A stretch of DNA of 64,000 nt from NCBI RefSeq assembly GCF_003269295.1, contig NZ_QLTT01000015.1:62001-126000 (forward strand), given 5' to 3'. Of this stretch, positions 9,007 through 17,950 are shown in pieces. Each line of letters opens with the position of its first letter. Within the stretch, counting starts at the first letter, position 1. The DNA is from Lentzea atacamensis. GTDB taxonomy: Bacteria > Actinomycetota > Actinomycetes > Mycobacteriales > Pseudonocardiaceae. The position numbers and the translations under genes were made by a program. The notes beneath the pieces are model-generated. The model was not told the DNA's origin. It ran no database searches and saw nothing but the letters and a program-made list of their open reading frames with translations.

Positions 9007-9034
9007 TTGATCTCTGTTCCGGGTGTTGTACGAT
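9007..9034 (+). promoter_or_regulatory. Sigma70-type promoter of tRNA-Pro
   Basis: TTGATC (9007-9012) and TACGAT (9029-9034) are separated by 16 bases and lie 33 bases upstream of the mature tRNA 5' end. Spacing and sequence fit a housekeeping promoter. Confidence 0.55.
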
Positions 9035-9067
9035 TCTCCCTGCACGCCGGGCAACCGGGAGTGTGGC

Positions 9068-9141
<74 letters not shown>

Positions 9142-9146
9142 CGGCC

Positions 9147-9189
9147 AAGAGGGTTCTCGCAGGTCAGATACTGCGAGGGCCCTCTTTTT
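9147..9189 (+). terminator. Intrinsic terminator after tRNA-Pro
   Basis: A long two-part hairpin: AAGAGGG (9147-9153) pairs with CCCTCTT (9180-9186), and CTCGCAG (9156-9162) pairs with CTGCGAG (9171-9177), with a small internal TT/GG mismatch and an eight-base loop. The stem ends in a run of five T. It is a classic rho-independent terminator, and it separates the tRNA from the integrase. Confidence 0.9.
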
Positions 9190-9258
9190 GTGATCTTGCC
9201 GAGTTCTGCCGGGTCGAGCACGCCGCTCATCGACCCCTTTACTCGGAGGGCTTTCACA

Positions 9259-10218
9259 ATGCCTCTGCTGAACCTCGACAAGCTCACCTTCGGCCTCTCG
9301 AAGACCTGGGCGGGATATCTCCGCGACTGGGATCGGACGCTGCGCTCCGCCAGCCATCCGGAGACCACTCGCTACAACTACCTGCTGGCCGCAGCCCAGC
9401 TCGCGCGCTACCTGGCGGAGTACTCGCCCGATCCCGACGCTGACGACGCCGCCGACGACCCGTGCGAGGTGACTCGCGCACACATCGAGTTCTTCCAAGC
9501 GTGGATGATCGAGACCCGGTCTGGCGCAACGGCGCTGAACAAGCACAAGGGTCTGCAGCAGTTCTTCAAGTGGCTCGAGTTGGACGAGCAGGACATCGAC
9601 CGCTCACCGATGGAGCGGGTGAAGCAGCCCAAGCCACAGAAGAAGGTTATCGCCGTCATCCGCGACGACGACACCAAAAAGGTCCTCGACACCTGCAAGG
9701 GCAAGGACTTCGTCCAGCTCCGCGACGAGGCCATCATCCGGCTCTACTACAACACCGGCGCCCGCCTGTCCGAAGTCGGCAACCTCAGCCTCGAGGATCT
9801 CAACCAGGACACCGACTCCGTGCACTACCACGGCAAAGGCAACAAGGACCGCCGCGTCCGGTACGGGCCCAAGACCGCACGAGCGATCAGCCGCTACCTC
9901 CGCGCCCGTGCGAAGCACAAGGGCGCTGAGCTGCCGGACCTGTGGCTGGCCGACCGTGGCGGCAAGCCGTTGAAGCCCAACGGCATCAAGATCATGATCA
10001 AGCGCCGTGGTCTCTCTGCCGGGCTGACCGGTGTGCACGCGCATCGGTGGCGGCACAACTTCGCGCACGAGTGGAAGCGAGCGGGCGGCGACACCGGCGA
10101 CCTGATGCTGCTGCTCGGCTGGACGTCCGAGGACATGCCGCGCCACTACGGCGAAAGCGCAGCCGCCGAACGTGCGCAGGAGATGCAGCTGCGGATGGGG
10201 ATCGGTGAACATGTCTGA
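9259..10218 (+). CDS. Tyrosine recombinase (integrase)
   Basis: A 319-residue site-specific recombinase. The N-terminal SAM-like core-binding domain (residues about 10-120) is followed by the catalytic domain. Visible catalytic residues are Arg in NTGARLSEVGNL, a Lys in YHGKGNKDRRVRYG, His-x-x-Arg in HAHRWRHNFAHEW, the third-motif His/Trp in LLGWTSEDM, and the nucleophilic Tyr in PRHYGES. I start at the ATG at 9259 because GGAGGG lies 8 bases upstream; the longer in-frame start at 9190 would run into the tRNA terminator. Placement just downstream of a tRNA is typical of integrative elements. No recombination directionality factor was recognised. Confidence 0.92.
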   Translation: MPLLNLDKLTFGLSKTWAGYLRDWDRTLRSASHPETTRYNYLLAAAQLARYLAEYSPDPDADDAADDPCEVTRAHIEFFQAWMIETRSGATALNKHKGLQQFFKWLELDEQDIDRSPMERVKQPKPQKKVIAVIRDDDTKKVLDTCKGKDFVQLRDEAIIRLYYNTGARLSEVGNLSLEDLNQDTDSVHYHGKGNKDRRVRYGPKTARAISRYLRARAKHKGAELPDLWLADRGGKPLKPNGIKIMIKRRGLSAGLTGVHAHRWRHNFAHEWKRAGGDTGDLMLLLGWTSEDMPRHYGESAAAERAQEMQLRMGIGEHV

Positions 10219-10903
10219 GGACCTGATTCGCCGAGCAGTGGCCGTGATTATGGGGACCGTCGTTGGGCTTACCTTCCTTTTCGGGTTCGGCAACGTATTG
10301 AGTCTCGGTCTGCGGCTGGGAGTGCCTGGATGGATCGCACCGCTGGTTGCTCCCGCAGTCGACTTGTCTGTGCTGGGTCTGCTCCTCGGCTTGCGTCAGT
10401 TGACTGCGGCGGGCGCGTGCGACTCGCAGCTCAAGCCCTTGCGTCGCTTGTTGATGTTCTGCAGCGTGGCGACGTTGGTCCTGAACGTGGCAGAGCCGCT
10501 GATCGGCGGCGAGTACGGCAAAGCAGCCTTCGACGCTGTGGGGCCGCTGCTCCTGATCGGCTGGGCGGATGTCGGCCCTTGTCTCTTGCAAGGGATACGT
10601 CCGGTCCTGCCAGCCCGTCAAGAAGTCGGAGATCCGTTGGCGACGCTTGGCCCGAATCAAGCCGCGGTTCAGTCGAATGCCGGTGCCATTGCCGCAACAA
10701 ACTCGGAGCCGGTCCACGACGAACTTTTGGAACGCGCAAGGCGTGAAGACGTCCGCCATCGCGAACTTCATCATCGTCCGATATCGGCGGAGACGCTGCG
10801 CCAGCGGCTACACGTTGGTTCTTCAAGGTCGAGGAGCCTGGTCAGGGCCATACGCTCAGCCTCACGGACAAGCGGTGATTCTGTTCGTGCGCTCACCGCG
10901 TAG
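10211..10903 (+). CDS. DUF2637-like membrane protein, copy 1
   Basis: A 230-residue protein with four likely membrane helices in its first half (AVIMGTVVGLTFLFGFGNVLSLGL, WIAPLVAPAVDLSVLGLLLGL, LLMFCSVATLVLNVAEPL, AFDAVGPLLLIGWADVG). This is the layout of the DUF2637/Spd-like proteins found in actinomycete integrative and conjugative elements. The C-terminal region is basic and helical. It is a clear paralogue of the next gene, alignable from the first helix to the end, including the AEPL(I/L)xGxYGKAAFDAVGP block. The ATG is inside the end of the integrase gene (8-base overlap), so the two are coupled. The exact role is unknown; a spread or transfer function is inferred from the family. Confidence 0.7.
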   Translation: MSEDLIRRAVAVIMGTVVGLTFLFGFGNVLSLGLRLGVPGWIAPLVAPAVDLSVLGLLLGLRQLTAAGACDSQLKPLRRLLMFCSVATLVLNVAEPLIGGEYGKAAFDAVGPLLLIGWADVGPCLLQGIRPVLPARQEVGDPLATLGPNQAAVQSNAGAIAATNSEPVHDELLERARREDVRHRELHHRPISAETLRQRLHVGSSRSRSLVRAIRSASRTSGDSVRALTA

Positions 10904-10996
10904 CTCCTGCTGGCCGACGTCGCGTTTGCCGGCGACCGACACTCGACCCCGCTGATTAAGAGTCCTCGGGGTGCACCCTGACGGAGGTGTCGGCTG

Positions 10997-11761
10997 ATGT
11001 CGGCCAGTGCCGTTTCCGCACGTCAAGTACAGGGTCCAGAGGCCACGCCTGCTGCTCGATGTCAGCCTGTGTCGTCGCAGGTCAGCGTTCTCGGGCCCGT
11101 CACGGGCTCGCATTCCGGGGTTCTGCAGGACGTGTCGCGTGCGGTCACGGTGATCATCGCGGTGGTTGTTGGTCTGACGTTTCTCTTCGGGTTCGGCAAT
11201 GTGCTCAGCCTTGCGCTGCGGCTCGGTGTACCGGTGTGGGTGGCTCCGTTGATCGCGCCTGCGGTCGACTTGTCGATTCTCGGGCTTCTTCTTGCGACGA
11301 GGTATCTCGCCATGCACGGCGCTTCGGCGGAGGACCTTCGGCCTCTGCACAGGTTCACGTTATTCGTCAGCGTGATGTCGCTGGCTCTCAACGTGGCTGA
11401 GCCTTTGTTGAGCGGTGCGTACGGCAAGGCGGCGTTCGACGCGGTCGGTCCGGCGTTGTTGATCGGTTGGGCGGAGGTCGGCCCGCAGGTCTTGCAGGCG
11501 CTCGCTCGCGTCAGTCCGTCCGCAGCCGTCCAGCTTGGGTCCGAACAGGTCGAGCGTGATGAGCTGGAGTCTGCAGCGCTCTCGCAGGACGACTTGGTGC
11601 GTGCTCGGCGTGCTGACGCGCGGTACTGGGCGTCGCACCTGCGGCCGATTCCGGCTGATGTGCTTCGCAGGGAGCTGGAGATCGGCACCGTCCAGGCACG
11701 TGAGTTGATCGCGGTGGTTCGCCGTGAAGTCGCGGCCAAGGTGTGTGCTGCGGTTGCCTAG
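10997..11761 (+). CDS. DUF2637-like membrane protein, copy 2
   Basis: A 254-residue paralogue of the preceding gene with a longer N-terminus. Four membrane segments (VTVIIAVVVGLTFLFGFGNVL, WVAPLIAPAVDLSILGLLLA, FTLFVSVMSLALNVAEPLL, AFDAVGPALLIGWAEVG) are followed by a charged C-terminal region (DLVRARRADARYW...RPIPADVLRRELEIGTVQARELI) that looks like a helix-turn-helix. GGAGG lies 9 bases before the ATG. The tandem arrangement suggests a local duplication that has since diverged. Probably part of the integrative element; the function is not established. Confidence 0.7.
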   Translation: MSASAVSARQVQGPEATPAARCQPVSSQVSVLGPVTGSHSGVLQDVSRAVTVIIAVVVGLTFLFGFGNVLSLALRLGVPVWVAPLIAPAVDLSILGLLLATRYLAMHGASAEDLRPLHRFTLFVSVMSLALNVAEPLLSGAYGKAAFDAVGPALLIGWAEVGPQVLQALARVSPSAAVQLGSEQVERDELESAALSQDDLVRARRADARYWASHLRPIPADVLRRELEIGTVQARELIAVVRREVAAKVCAAVA

Positions 11762-11762
11762 T

Positions 11763-12362
11763 TCAATCCCGTCGGTCGTCGTGCAGGGGATGGTTCAACC
11801 GGTTTGGATCGATCTGCCTGGCCCGGAGGAAAGTGCTCATGGAGGCCGAGTACGGCCCATCGATGTGGAACAGGCCGTACAGCCGCTCCATCTCGTTCCA
11901 GGCCTGGCCGAACAACCCTGTGCCGCGCTCGTAGGGGTGCACCCACACCCAGTCCATCCACCACGTGTCGTCCTCGCGGCTGAAGCCGGCCGCGCCCGCG
12001 GCGATGGGGAACGTTGCGGAGAACCTCTCTGAGTTGATCAGGACGCCCTGGTAGTTCGGATTCGAGGGGTCGAACGGGCCGAGGTCGTACCTGGTCTCTC
12101 GCTTGAACTGCAGCCCGATCTCCGCCACCACCTGGCGCAGTGCGTAGGTGTTGGGGTCGATCAGCACTCCGGACGGGCACTCCGCGGTCAGCAGCGGGAA
12201 CATGCGGATGTCGAAACGGGCTGGTTCGCCGAAGTGGGTCAGCTCCTGGCGGCGTCTGTCGAGAAGGTCGTCCATGACAGATGTGTACTGCATTTCAACG
12301 TCATGCGGACGAGTCAGCGCGAAGCTGATCGGCACTGTGATGCCGTCCGAGGCGACCTGCAC
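11763..12362 (-). CDS. Hypothetical protein, possibly GNAT-like
   Basis: A 199-residue protein I cannot assign firmly. The segment WWMDWVWVHPYERGTGLFGQAWNEMERLYG (about residues 140-169) resembles the acetyl-CoA-binding loop and helix of GNAT acetyltransferases (xVxPxxRGxGL). The N-terminal half (FDIRMFPLLTAECPSG, YDLGPFDPSNPNYQGVLINS) is not distinctive. The GTG start at 12362 is used; an internal ATG in VEMQYTSVMDD is a credible alternative. It converges with the DUF2637-like gene, with a single base between stop codons. Confidence 0.5.
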   Translation of the reverse strand: MQVASDGITVPISFALTRPHDVEMQYTSVMDDLLDRRRQELTHFGEPARFDIRMFPLLTAECPSGVLIDPNTYALRQVVAEIGLQFKRETRYDLGPFDPSNPNYQGVLINSERFSATFPIAAGAAGFSREDDTWWMDWVWVHPYERGTGLFGQAWNEMERLYGLFHIDGPYSASMSTFLRARQIDPNRLNHPLHDDRRD

Positions 12363-12448
12363 AGCAACTCCGTGAACTCGTTGAGGTCGTTGCGATTGCG
12401 GTCAACGTGTGCGCGGTCCTGGTCGAGTAGACCTTGACCACGCGCTCT

Positions 12449-13171
12449 TCAGGCGCATGCGCGCAGGTTGGTCGCCGTTGCCCGGATGATCGTGGCGACA
12501 ACGGCGAGCACTGCGTCGCAGTCGTCACGGACTTCCTCCATCTTTCGGCGCCACCGTGCTTTGCTGTTTGGAGCCGATGGATCTTCGTAGTCGAGATCGT
12601 GGACGATCGCATTTCGTGCAGCGAAGAACTTGTCCAGTGTTTCGATCTGCGCGACTGGGAGCTGTGCGTTCGAGATGCCCAGGGTGTCGCGCACTCGGGT
12701 CTTGACGTCGCCGCTGCCCTGCATACTGGCCTTGGTGCGGACATCGATGTACACCTTGATCATCTGCTTGCGAGGGTCGCCCGCAAGGATCGCCTGGGCC
12801 AGTGGATCGGAAGGGCCAGTGGCGAGCTCCTGTTTGATGAAGTCGTGGAACTTGCGGCCAGCAGTGGCGTTGCCCGCGATGAGGCTTTCCAAGGTGTCCC
12901 GGAGGAGCCGTTTGCAACAGGCATCAAGGCCGCTGGAAGTAAAGACCAGTGCCGCCCGGAGGAGATCCTCCTCGTCACTGGCGAGCCGGCCGCGTGTGTC
13001 TTGGCCCGTCGTGGCCTGCTTGGTCGCGCGGATAGTTGCAAGAGCGTCAAACAACCCTTTGACGCTGCTATGGCATCCGACGAGGTAACGCCATGCTCCG
13101 GTAACCAATGAGCCTGTGGGTTTTCGAGGCAGTGGCGTGAGAGCGATCGCCGTGTATCCGGCTCCAGCCAT
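12449..13171 (-). CDS. HEPN-domain protein
   Basis: A 240-residue, largely helical protein. Near the C-terminus FFAARNAIVHDLDY contains R-N-A-I-V-H, the R-x4-H catalytic motif of HEPN ribonucleases, which cut RNA in toxin-antitoxin and abortive infection systems. An earlier helical region (LLRAALVFTSSGLDACCKRLLRDTLESLIAG) resembles RiboL-PSP/MAE_28990-type HEPN proteins. GGGAGAAAG precedes the ATG. No small antitoxin or MNT nucleotidyltransferase gene is adjacent, so it is either a lone HEPN effector or acts with the neighbouring AlbA_2 protein. Nuclease activity is inferred. Confidence 0.65.
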   Translation of the reverse strand: MAGAGYTAIALTPLPRKPTGSLVTGAWRYLVGCHSSVKGLFDALATIRATKQATTGQDTRGRLASDEEDLLRAALVFTSSGLDACCKRLLRDTLESLIAGNATAGRKFHDFIKQELATGPSDPLAQAILAGDPRKQMIKVYIDVRTKASMQGSGDVKTRVRDTLGISNAQLPVAQIETLDKFFAARNAIVHDLDYEDPSAPNSKARWRRKMEEVRDDCDAVLAVVATIIRATATNLRACA

Positions 13172-13338
13172 AGCTTTCTCCCTGTGGTCGCTGCCCTGTC
13201 CTAACAGGATGAGCGACTATTCGGTGACACCTACTACAACAGCGCCCGGCGGCGTCTCATTGACCGCCGCGAGCCGGCAACCGAACCAGCTCGGCCCCGT
13301 CTCCCTGGCAACCTTGATCCGGGTTTCCAGCATCGGCC

Positions 13339-14664
13339 TCAGTCGGGAATGGTCGAACCGCTCGTCCCGAACTGATGGTTGAGATCATCAGCGAGTTGGC
13401 GCGCCACACCGCGCAGAGCGGCGACATCGTCCTCAGCTGAGAACCCAGCCTCCACCGCCACCGGATTGCGCACTGCCCGCGATCCAGGAACCCGTTGGTA
13501 GAGCGAACTCATCCCGCCGATGAGCTGATTGTCGATCGCCTCGAGCGGCGCGCTGACGGCCGCCTTACTGGTCAACAAGGCTGCGCGAGCCAGGATCGTG
13601 CCGACTGTGCCAAGCCCGCGGGCATGGGTCGCCGCCAGCGTGACCGCCTCCGCGATCGCAGCATCAACGATCTTGAGGTGCACCTGCATGGCAGTCGGAG
13701 ATGTGCCGACGATCTCCACACCCTGGGTGAACGCTCCCAGCGAGATTGCCAAAGCTATGGAGCCGTCGTGATGAAGTTCCACCAAGGCCCAGTTGACTCG
13801 TTCCTGGGCGTCGGTAGAGTAGTGATTCGACCGGATGACCCAGCGCCGCAAGCCGTGCCTTGCGTTGTTCACCGCATCACCTGACAACAGCTCGTTGAGC
13901 ACCGGCACCCTGCCTTGCCCCCGTCCGAACACCTCAGAGGCCAGCTGCAGAGCGGTCCTCAGAGTGGTAGACACCTGCTCGCGTTGCGGACGCCGGCTCA
14001 GGAGCGGCAACGGCGCGATGGGGCGCGCTGCTACCGCAAGCCAGACGCCCTTGTCGAAGTCGATCTCGGGCACCAAGCCGTCGATCAACGCGGTGAGCGC
14101 CGCCCGATCGTCGGCTCGCCGGGAGAAGCGATCACGGTAGGCGCGTTCGAGCTGGCCCTCCGACATCCACAGCGTGTCTGAGCCGTCGCGGTGCGGGATG
14201 CCCATCTCGTTCTTCTCACCGATCACGTGAGGTGCGTCGGGACTCGGAGGCACAGATACAACAATCAGGCCAGGAGCGTCGTCCTCACCGTTGAGCGGCT
14301 CGATCACCAGGCTGTCCACCAGCGGCCGCAGGTACTTGTGGGTGAACGACCGCATGGCCTGTCTGTCCTGCTCACTATTCGGCACGCCCAGCAGCTTGAC
14401 CGGCCGCTCGTTCTCCTCGGACACCCCGAAGACGATCAACCCACCTCGGGTGTTGGCCATCGCCGCTACGTCCTTGGCAAACTCCCGCTTCTTCTTCTCC
14501 TTGGCGTCGGGAGGCAGGTCTTTTTTCCAGGCCAGATCTCTCTTCCAGTCGAGGTCTTCGTTCTCACGAACGCCCTGCGCGATGGCCTGTTCCACCATGG
14601 CGTAGGTCAATGGCTGCGGGGAAAGGCCAAGTTCGGCATGGATCCGTGACCACATCAGCGCCAT
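13339..14664 (-). CDS. AlbA_2 (Schlafen-like) domain protein
   Basis: A 441-residue protein whose N-terminal 200 residues match the AlbA_2/Schlafen core: ENEDLDWKRDL, then KREFAKDVAAMANTRGGLIVFGVSEENERPVKLLGV, and later PHRDGSDTLWMSEGQLERAYRDRF. AlbA_2 proteins bind nucleic acid and some are nucleases or regulators in defence islands. The C-terminal 230 residues are not recognised. It diverges from the STAND gene across about 190 bp and lies downstream of no obvious operon partner. Start chosen at 14664; an ATG three codons in is equally possible. Confidence 0.65.
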   Translation of the reverse strand: MALMWSRIHAELGLSPQPLTYAMVEQAIAQGVRENEDLDWKRDLAWKKDLPPDAKEKKKREFAKDVAAMANTRGGLIVFGVSEENERPVKLLGVPNSEQDRQAMRSFTHKYLRPLVDSLVIEPLNGEDDAPGLIVVSVPPSPDAPHVIGEKNEMGIPHRDGSDTLWMSEGQLERAYRDRFSRRADDRAALTALIDGLVPEIDFDKGVWLAVAARPIAPLPLLSRRPQREQVSTTLRTALQLASEVFGRGQGRVPVLNELLSGDAVNNARHGLRRWVIRSNHYSTDAQERVNWALVELHHDGSIALAISLGAFTQGVEIVGTSPTAMQVHLKIVDAAIAEAVTLAATHARGLGTVGTILARAALLTSKAAVSAPLEAIDNQLIGGMSSLYQRVPGSRAVRNPVAVEAGFSAEDDVAALRGVARQLADDLNHQFGTSGSTIPD

Positions 14665-14852
14665 CAGCCGACACTAGCCAACTCGCCCGCCGACGACGCG
14701 AGGCTCGCCGGGACGCCGTGCTTTGGAAGCCAGCCTGAACGCGATAGCTGCACTGCTGGAGCCAACACCTGGCGCGTCGGACACGCGGCGAGGCAGCTGT
14801 GCATCCAAAATGATGGGCACTCAGATCGTGGGTGACAGCTGAAGGGATGGCT

Positions 14853-16652
14853 ATGGCGCGGTTGCCAAGTGAAGGCGAGAGGTCGGCCCTGGTGGGGTTC
14901 GCCGGCCAGTTCCAGTTGGCAGCCAGGATCGTCATCGCGAAGCTCGGGACGCTTGAGTGGATCCACGTGGCGGATCCGGCTGCCGGGATCGCCGACGACT
15001 TTCAGTTCAAGTCGGGTCAGCGGCGACATGCTCTGCAGGTCAAGTGGTCTCAGCTCCCAGGCATGTTCAATTGGAGTGATCTGACGGCCGGTGAGAAGGA
15101 CGAGCCTGGGCTGTGGACGAAACTTGCTGCAGCTTGGATCCGCTTGCGAGAGGTATCCGCCGAGCCACTGACCGTCTACCTGTGTACCAACAACCATGCG
15201 TCCACGACTGCGGCCACCGGGAAGACGCCGCTCGCCACGTCGTCTGCTGACAAACCGCGCAGTCTCGCGGCCTTCTTGGCCAGGGCATTCACTCCTGTGC
15301 GCACAATGATCGTCGATCGCGTCCAGGCATGGTCCGATCTTGCCGCGCTCCCGGAGGTCGTCCAGTGGGAACCAGCATGGACCCGGCTTCGTCAACTCAG
15401 CGGGCTGTCCGATAACGACTTCGTCCTGTTCATTCGAGACCTGGAGTTGATGTTTGGGCTCCAGCCGACCAGTCCGTTGCTCCGTCCTGACGAAGCGCCA
15501 GACGACCGCGAAGTTGACCACCTGGCTCAAACCTTGCAGAACATCGTGGCGGACCCCTCGCGGAAGGGACGGCTGAGTCGCGATGAGCTGCTGAGCAAGC
15601 TCGATTGGGTAGATCGTTTGCGGTATCGCCATCCTCACCGCTTCCCGATGCCCATGGTCTACGTGAGTAATGAGGCGGCCCGTGAGGCGCTGGAGTCGGC
15701 GGCGAGTGACCTGACAGGCGGGTACTTGGCGCTCGTAGGACCTGCTGGCTCGGGGAAGTCGACATTGCTCTCGATGATCAGCTTTCCGGGGCACATCGTG
15801 CATTACTACGCGTTTGTGCCGGACTCTGCGGATCCATTGAGCGGCCGCGGCGAGGCAGACAGCTTCTTCCATGACCTGTCGTTGGCCTTGGAGGACACGG
15901 GGCTGCGCCGCAGTGGCGTAGGCACTGACTTGCGTAGCCGTCAGAGGGTTCTGCTCGATCTGCGCGATCAGGCCGGCGTCAGGTGGGAGGAAGACGGCGA
16001 AGCTACGGTCATCGTGATCGACGGGCTTGACCATATTCCGCGTGAGCAGAGGCCGACGCGCTCGCTGCTGGAGGAGCTACCTGCGCCCGCTGCGTTGCCT
16101 CACGGTGTGTTCGTTGTTCTCGGCACGCAAACCGTGAGTGTGGTGCCGAGCGCGATTCAGGCAACGCTCGCTAGCGAGGGCCGGACGGTAGAGCTACCTC
16201 CGCTGACGAAACGGGAAGTGGAGCAGCTCGCGGAGGCCGCGGGCTTGACGGAGTGGCTATACCCAGGTCACATCAAGAAACTGGCAGAAGCCAGCGAAGG
16301 ACACCCGCTGGCGTTGACCTACGTCCTGGAGGAACTGAAGGCGCTAGAAGAACACGAGCCGGATGCTGGCGTTCGTCAGGAACTTGCGAGCCGGTTGCTC
16401 GTGGATGCGTCGAACTACGGTGGCGACATCGAGTAGCGCTACAAGGGGTACCTGCGTGCAGTAGGCGACGAGGCAGCATTGACCGACTTGCTTGGAGTGG
16501 TCGCTCGTCTTCGTGTCCCTGTGAACGTCCGTTGGCTTGCGACGTGGGCTGAGCCTCACGCCCTGGACGAGTTCGTGCAGAGGACCGCGCCGTTCTTCCA
16601 TCGCCACGGTCCGGAGTGGCAATTCATCCACAATAGCTTCCGTAGGTTTCTC
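14853..16652 (+). pseudogene. Nuclease-STAND NTPase defence gene, broken by amber codon and IS
   Basis: The N-terminus (GFAGQFQLAARI, DDFQF, ALQVKWSQ) looks like a PD-(D/E)XK nuclease of the DUF4297/Cap4 kind. A P-loop, LVGPAGSGKSTLL, starts near codon 294, and VIVIDGLDHI is the Walker B. This is the architecture of STAND anti-phage proteins. Codon 528 is TAG (16434-16436). The same frame then stays open for exactly 72 protein-like codons (RYKGYLRAVGDEAALTDLLG ... FIHNSFRRFL) until the IS begins at 16653, where its first three bases form TGA. So the gene has an in-frame amber, most simply CAG to TAG, and has lost its 3' end. The start at 14853 is chosen because AAGGG lies six bases upstream. 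Confidence 0.8.
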
Positions 16653-16677
16653 TGAGGTTCCCCCCGGTAGCTCGGAG
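16653..16677 (+). repeat. IS3 left terminal inverted repeat
   Basis: The 25-base left end begins TGAGGTTCCCCCC and ends CTCGGAG. It matches the right end with one extra C and two substitutions. It supplies the TGA that now ends the upstream STAND reading frame. Confidence 0.88.
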
Positions 16678-16718
16678 ACTTTCAAGCATGGTCCGATAGG
16701 GCCTGAAGGGAGTCGTCC

Positions 16719-17030
16719 GTGGCAGCACCGAAGAAGTACCCCGACGAGTTGAGGGCTCGTGCGGTCCGGCTGTATCGGGAGTCGGATCCGAAGCCGGTGA
16801 TCCGTCGGCTGGCCGAGCAGCTCGGGGTGCATCACGAAGCACTGCGCAACTGGATCCGGCAGGACGAGGCCGACCGCGGCGAGCGCGACGACCGGCCCAC
16901 CACAAGCGAGTCGGAGGAGCTGCGGCGGCTGCGGCGGGAGAACGCGGAACTCAAGCGTGCCAACGAGATCCTCAAGGCCGCGAGTGCTTTTTTCGCCTCG
17001 GAACTCGACCCGGCCCGGCGACGGTCGTGA
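16719..17030 (+). CDS. IS3-family transposase OrfA
   Basis: A 103-residue HTH protein: KKYPDELRARAVRLYRE and VIRRLAEQLGVHHEALRNWI form the InsE-like helix-turn-helix, followed by a leucine-zipper-like ELRRLRRENAELKRANEILK. It binds the IS ends. GTG start with GGGAG upstream. Near its 3' end the run TTTTTTC (16988-16994) is in the correct phase (T TTT TTC) for -1 slippage into orfB, whose frame is open from there, so a fused OrfAB transposase can be made. Confidence 0.93.
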   Translation: MAAPKKYPDELRARAVRLYRESDPKPVIRRLAEQLGVHHEALRNWIRQDEADRGERDDRPTTSESEELRRLRRENAELKRANEILKAASAFFASELDPARRRS

Positions 17031-17944
17031 AGCTCGTGTCACAGCTTCGTGGCCGCTTCGGGGTCGAGCCCATCCTCCGGGTCCTCGGTATCGCCTCCTC
17101 CACCTACTACGGCTGGGTCCAGCGCCAGGCAGACCCGTCACCGCGGCAGCGCCAGGACGAGGAACTGGTAGCCGAGATCGTGGACATCCACACCATCTCC
17201 GGCGGCACCTACGGCAGCCCGCGGGTGCACGCCACCCTGCGCCGCCGCGGGATCCGGGTGTCGCGCAAGCGAGTCGAGCGGCTGATGCGCGGCCACGAGC
17301 TGCAGGGCGCGTTCCTGCGCACGAAGTGGCGAACACCCTCCACCCGGCGCGATCCACGAGCCACGCCGGCACCGGATCTGGTCAACCGGGACTTCACCGC
17401 CCCGGCGCCGGACCGGCTGTGGGTCGCCGACGCCACCCGCATCCCCACCGGCGAGGGCGTGTTCTGGCTGGCCGCGGTCCGCGACGCCTTCTCCAACCGG
17501 ATCGTGGGCTGGAAGACCAGCGACCGCTGCGACACCAGCCTCGTGCTCGGCGCCCTGGAATACGCAATCTGGTCCCGCGACGTCCGCGACGGGCAGCTGA
17601 TCCACCACAGCGACCGAGGCTCGACCTACACCTCGATCCGCTTCGCGCAACGCCTGGCGGACAACGGAATCCTGCCGTCGATGGGCTCGGTCGGCGACTC
17701 CTACGACAACGCGCTGATGGAGAACTTCTTCTCCACGTTGAAGATCGAGCTGGTGTACCGGAACTCGTGGCGCACCCGCGACGAGGCCGAGAACGCGATC
17801 TTCAGCTACATCGACGGCTGGTACAACACCCAGCGCATCCAGAAAGAGCTCGGCTGGCTCAGCCCCGACGAGTACGAAGCCGCCTGGCACGCCGACCAAC
17901 TCGAGCCATCTATCATCCCGGCATCCCCGACCGGAGCCAGGTAG
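17027..17944 (+). CDS. IS3-family transposase OrfB (DDE integrase core)
   Basis: A 305-residue catalytic subunit. The N-terminal HTH_21 segment is ASSTYYGWVQRQ. The rve core has the first Asp in RLWVADATRIPTGEGVFWLA, the second in LIHHSDRGSTYTS, and the Glu in NALMENFFSTLKIELV, so the DDE triad is complete. The C-terminal YIDGWYNTQRIQKELGWLSPDEYEA is typical. The start overlaps the OrfA stop by GTGA, but the active form is probably made by -1 frameshifting. No disabling mutation is visible, so the element may still be active. Confidence 0.95.
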   Translation: MKLVSQLRGRFGVEPILRVLGIASSTYYGWVQRQADPSPRQRQDEELVAEIVDIHTISGGTYGSPRVHATLRRRGIRVSRKRVERLMRGHELQGAFLRTKWRTPSTRRDPRATPAPDLVNRDFTAPAPDRLWVADATRIPTGEGVFWLAAVRDAFSNRIVGWKTSDRCDTSLVLGALEYAIWSRDVRDGQLIHHSDRGSTYTSIRFAQRLADNGILPSMGSVGDSYDNALMENFFSTLKIELVYRNSWRTRDEAENAIFSYIDGWYNTQRIQKELGWLSPDEYEAAWHADQLEPSIIPASPTGAR

Positions 17945-17950
17945 TCAACC

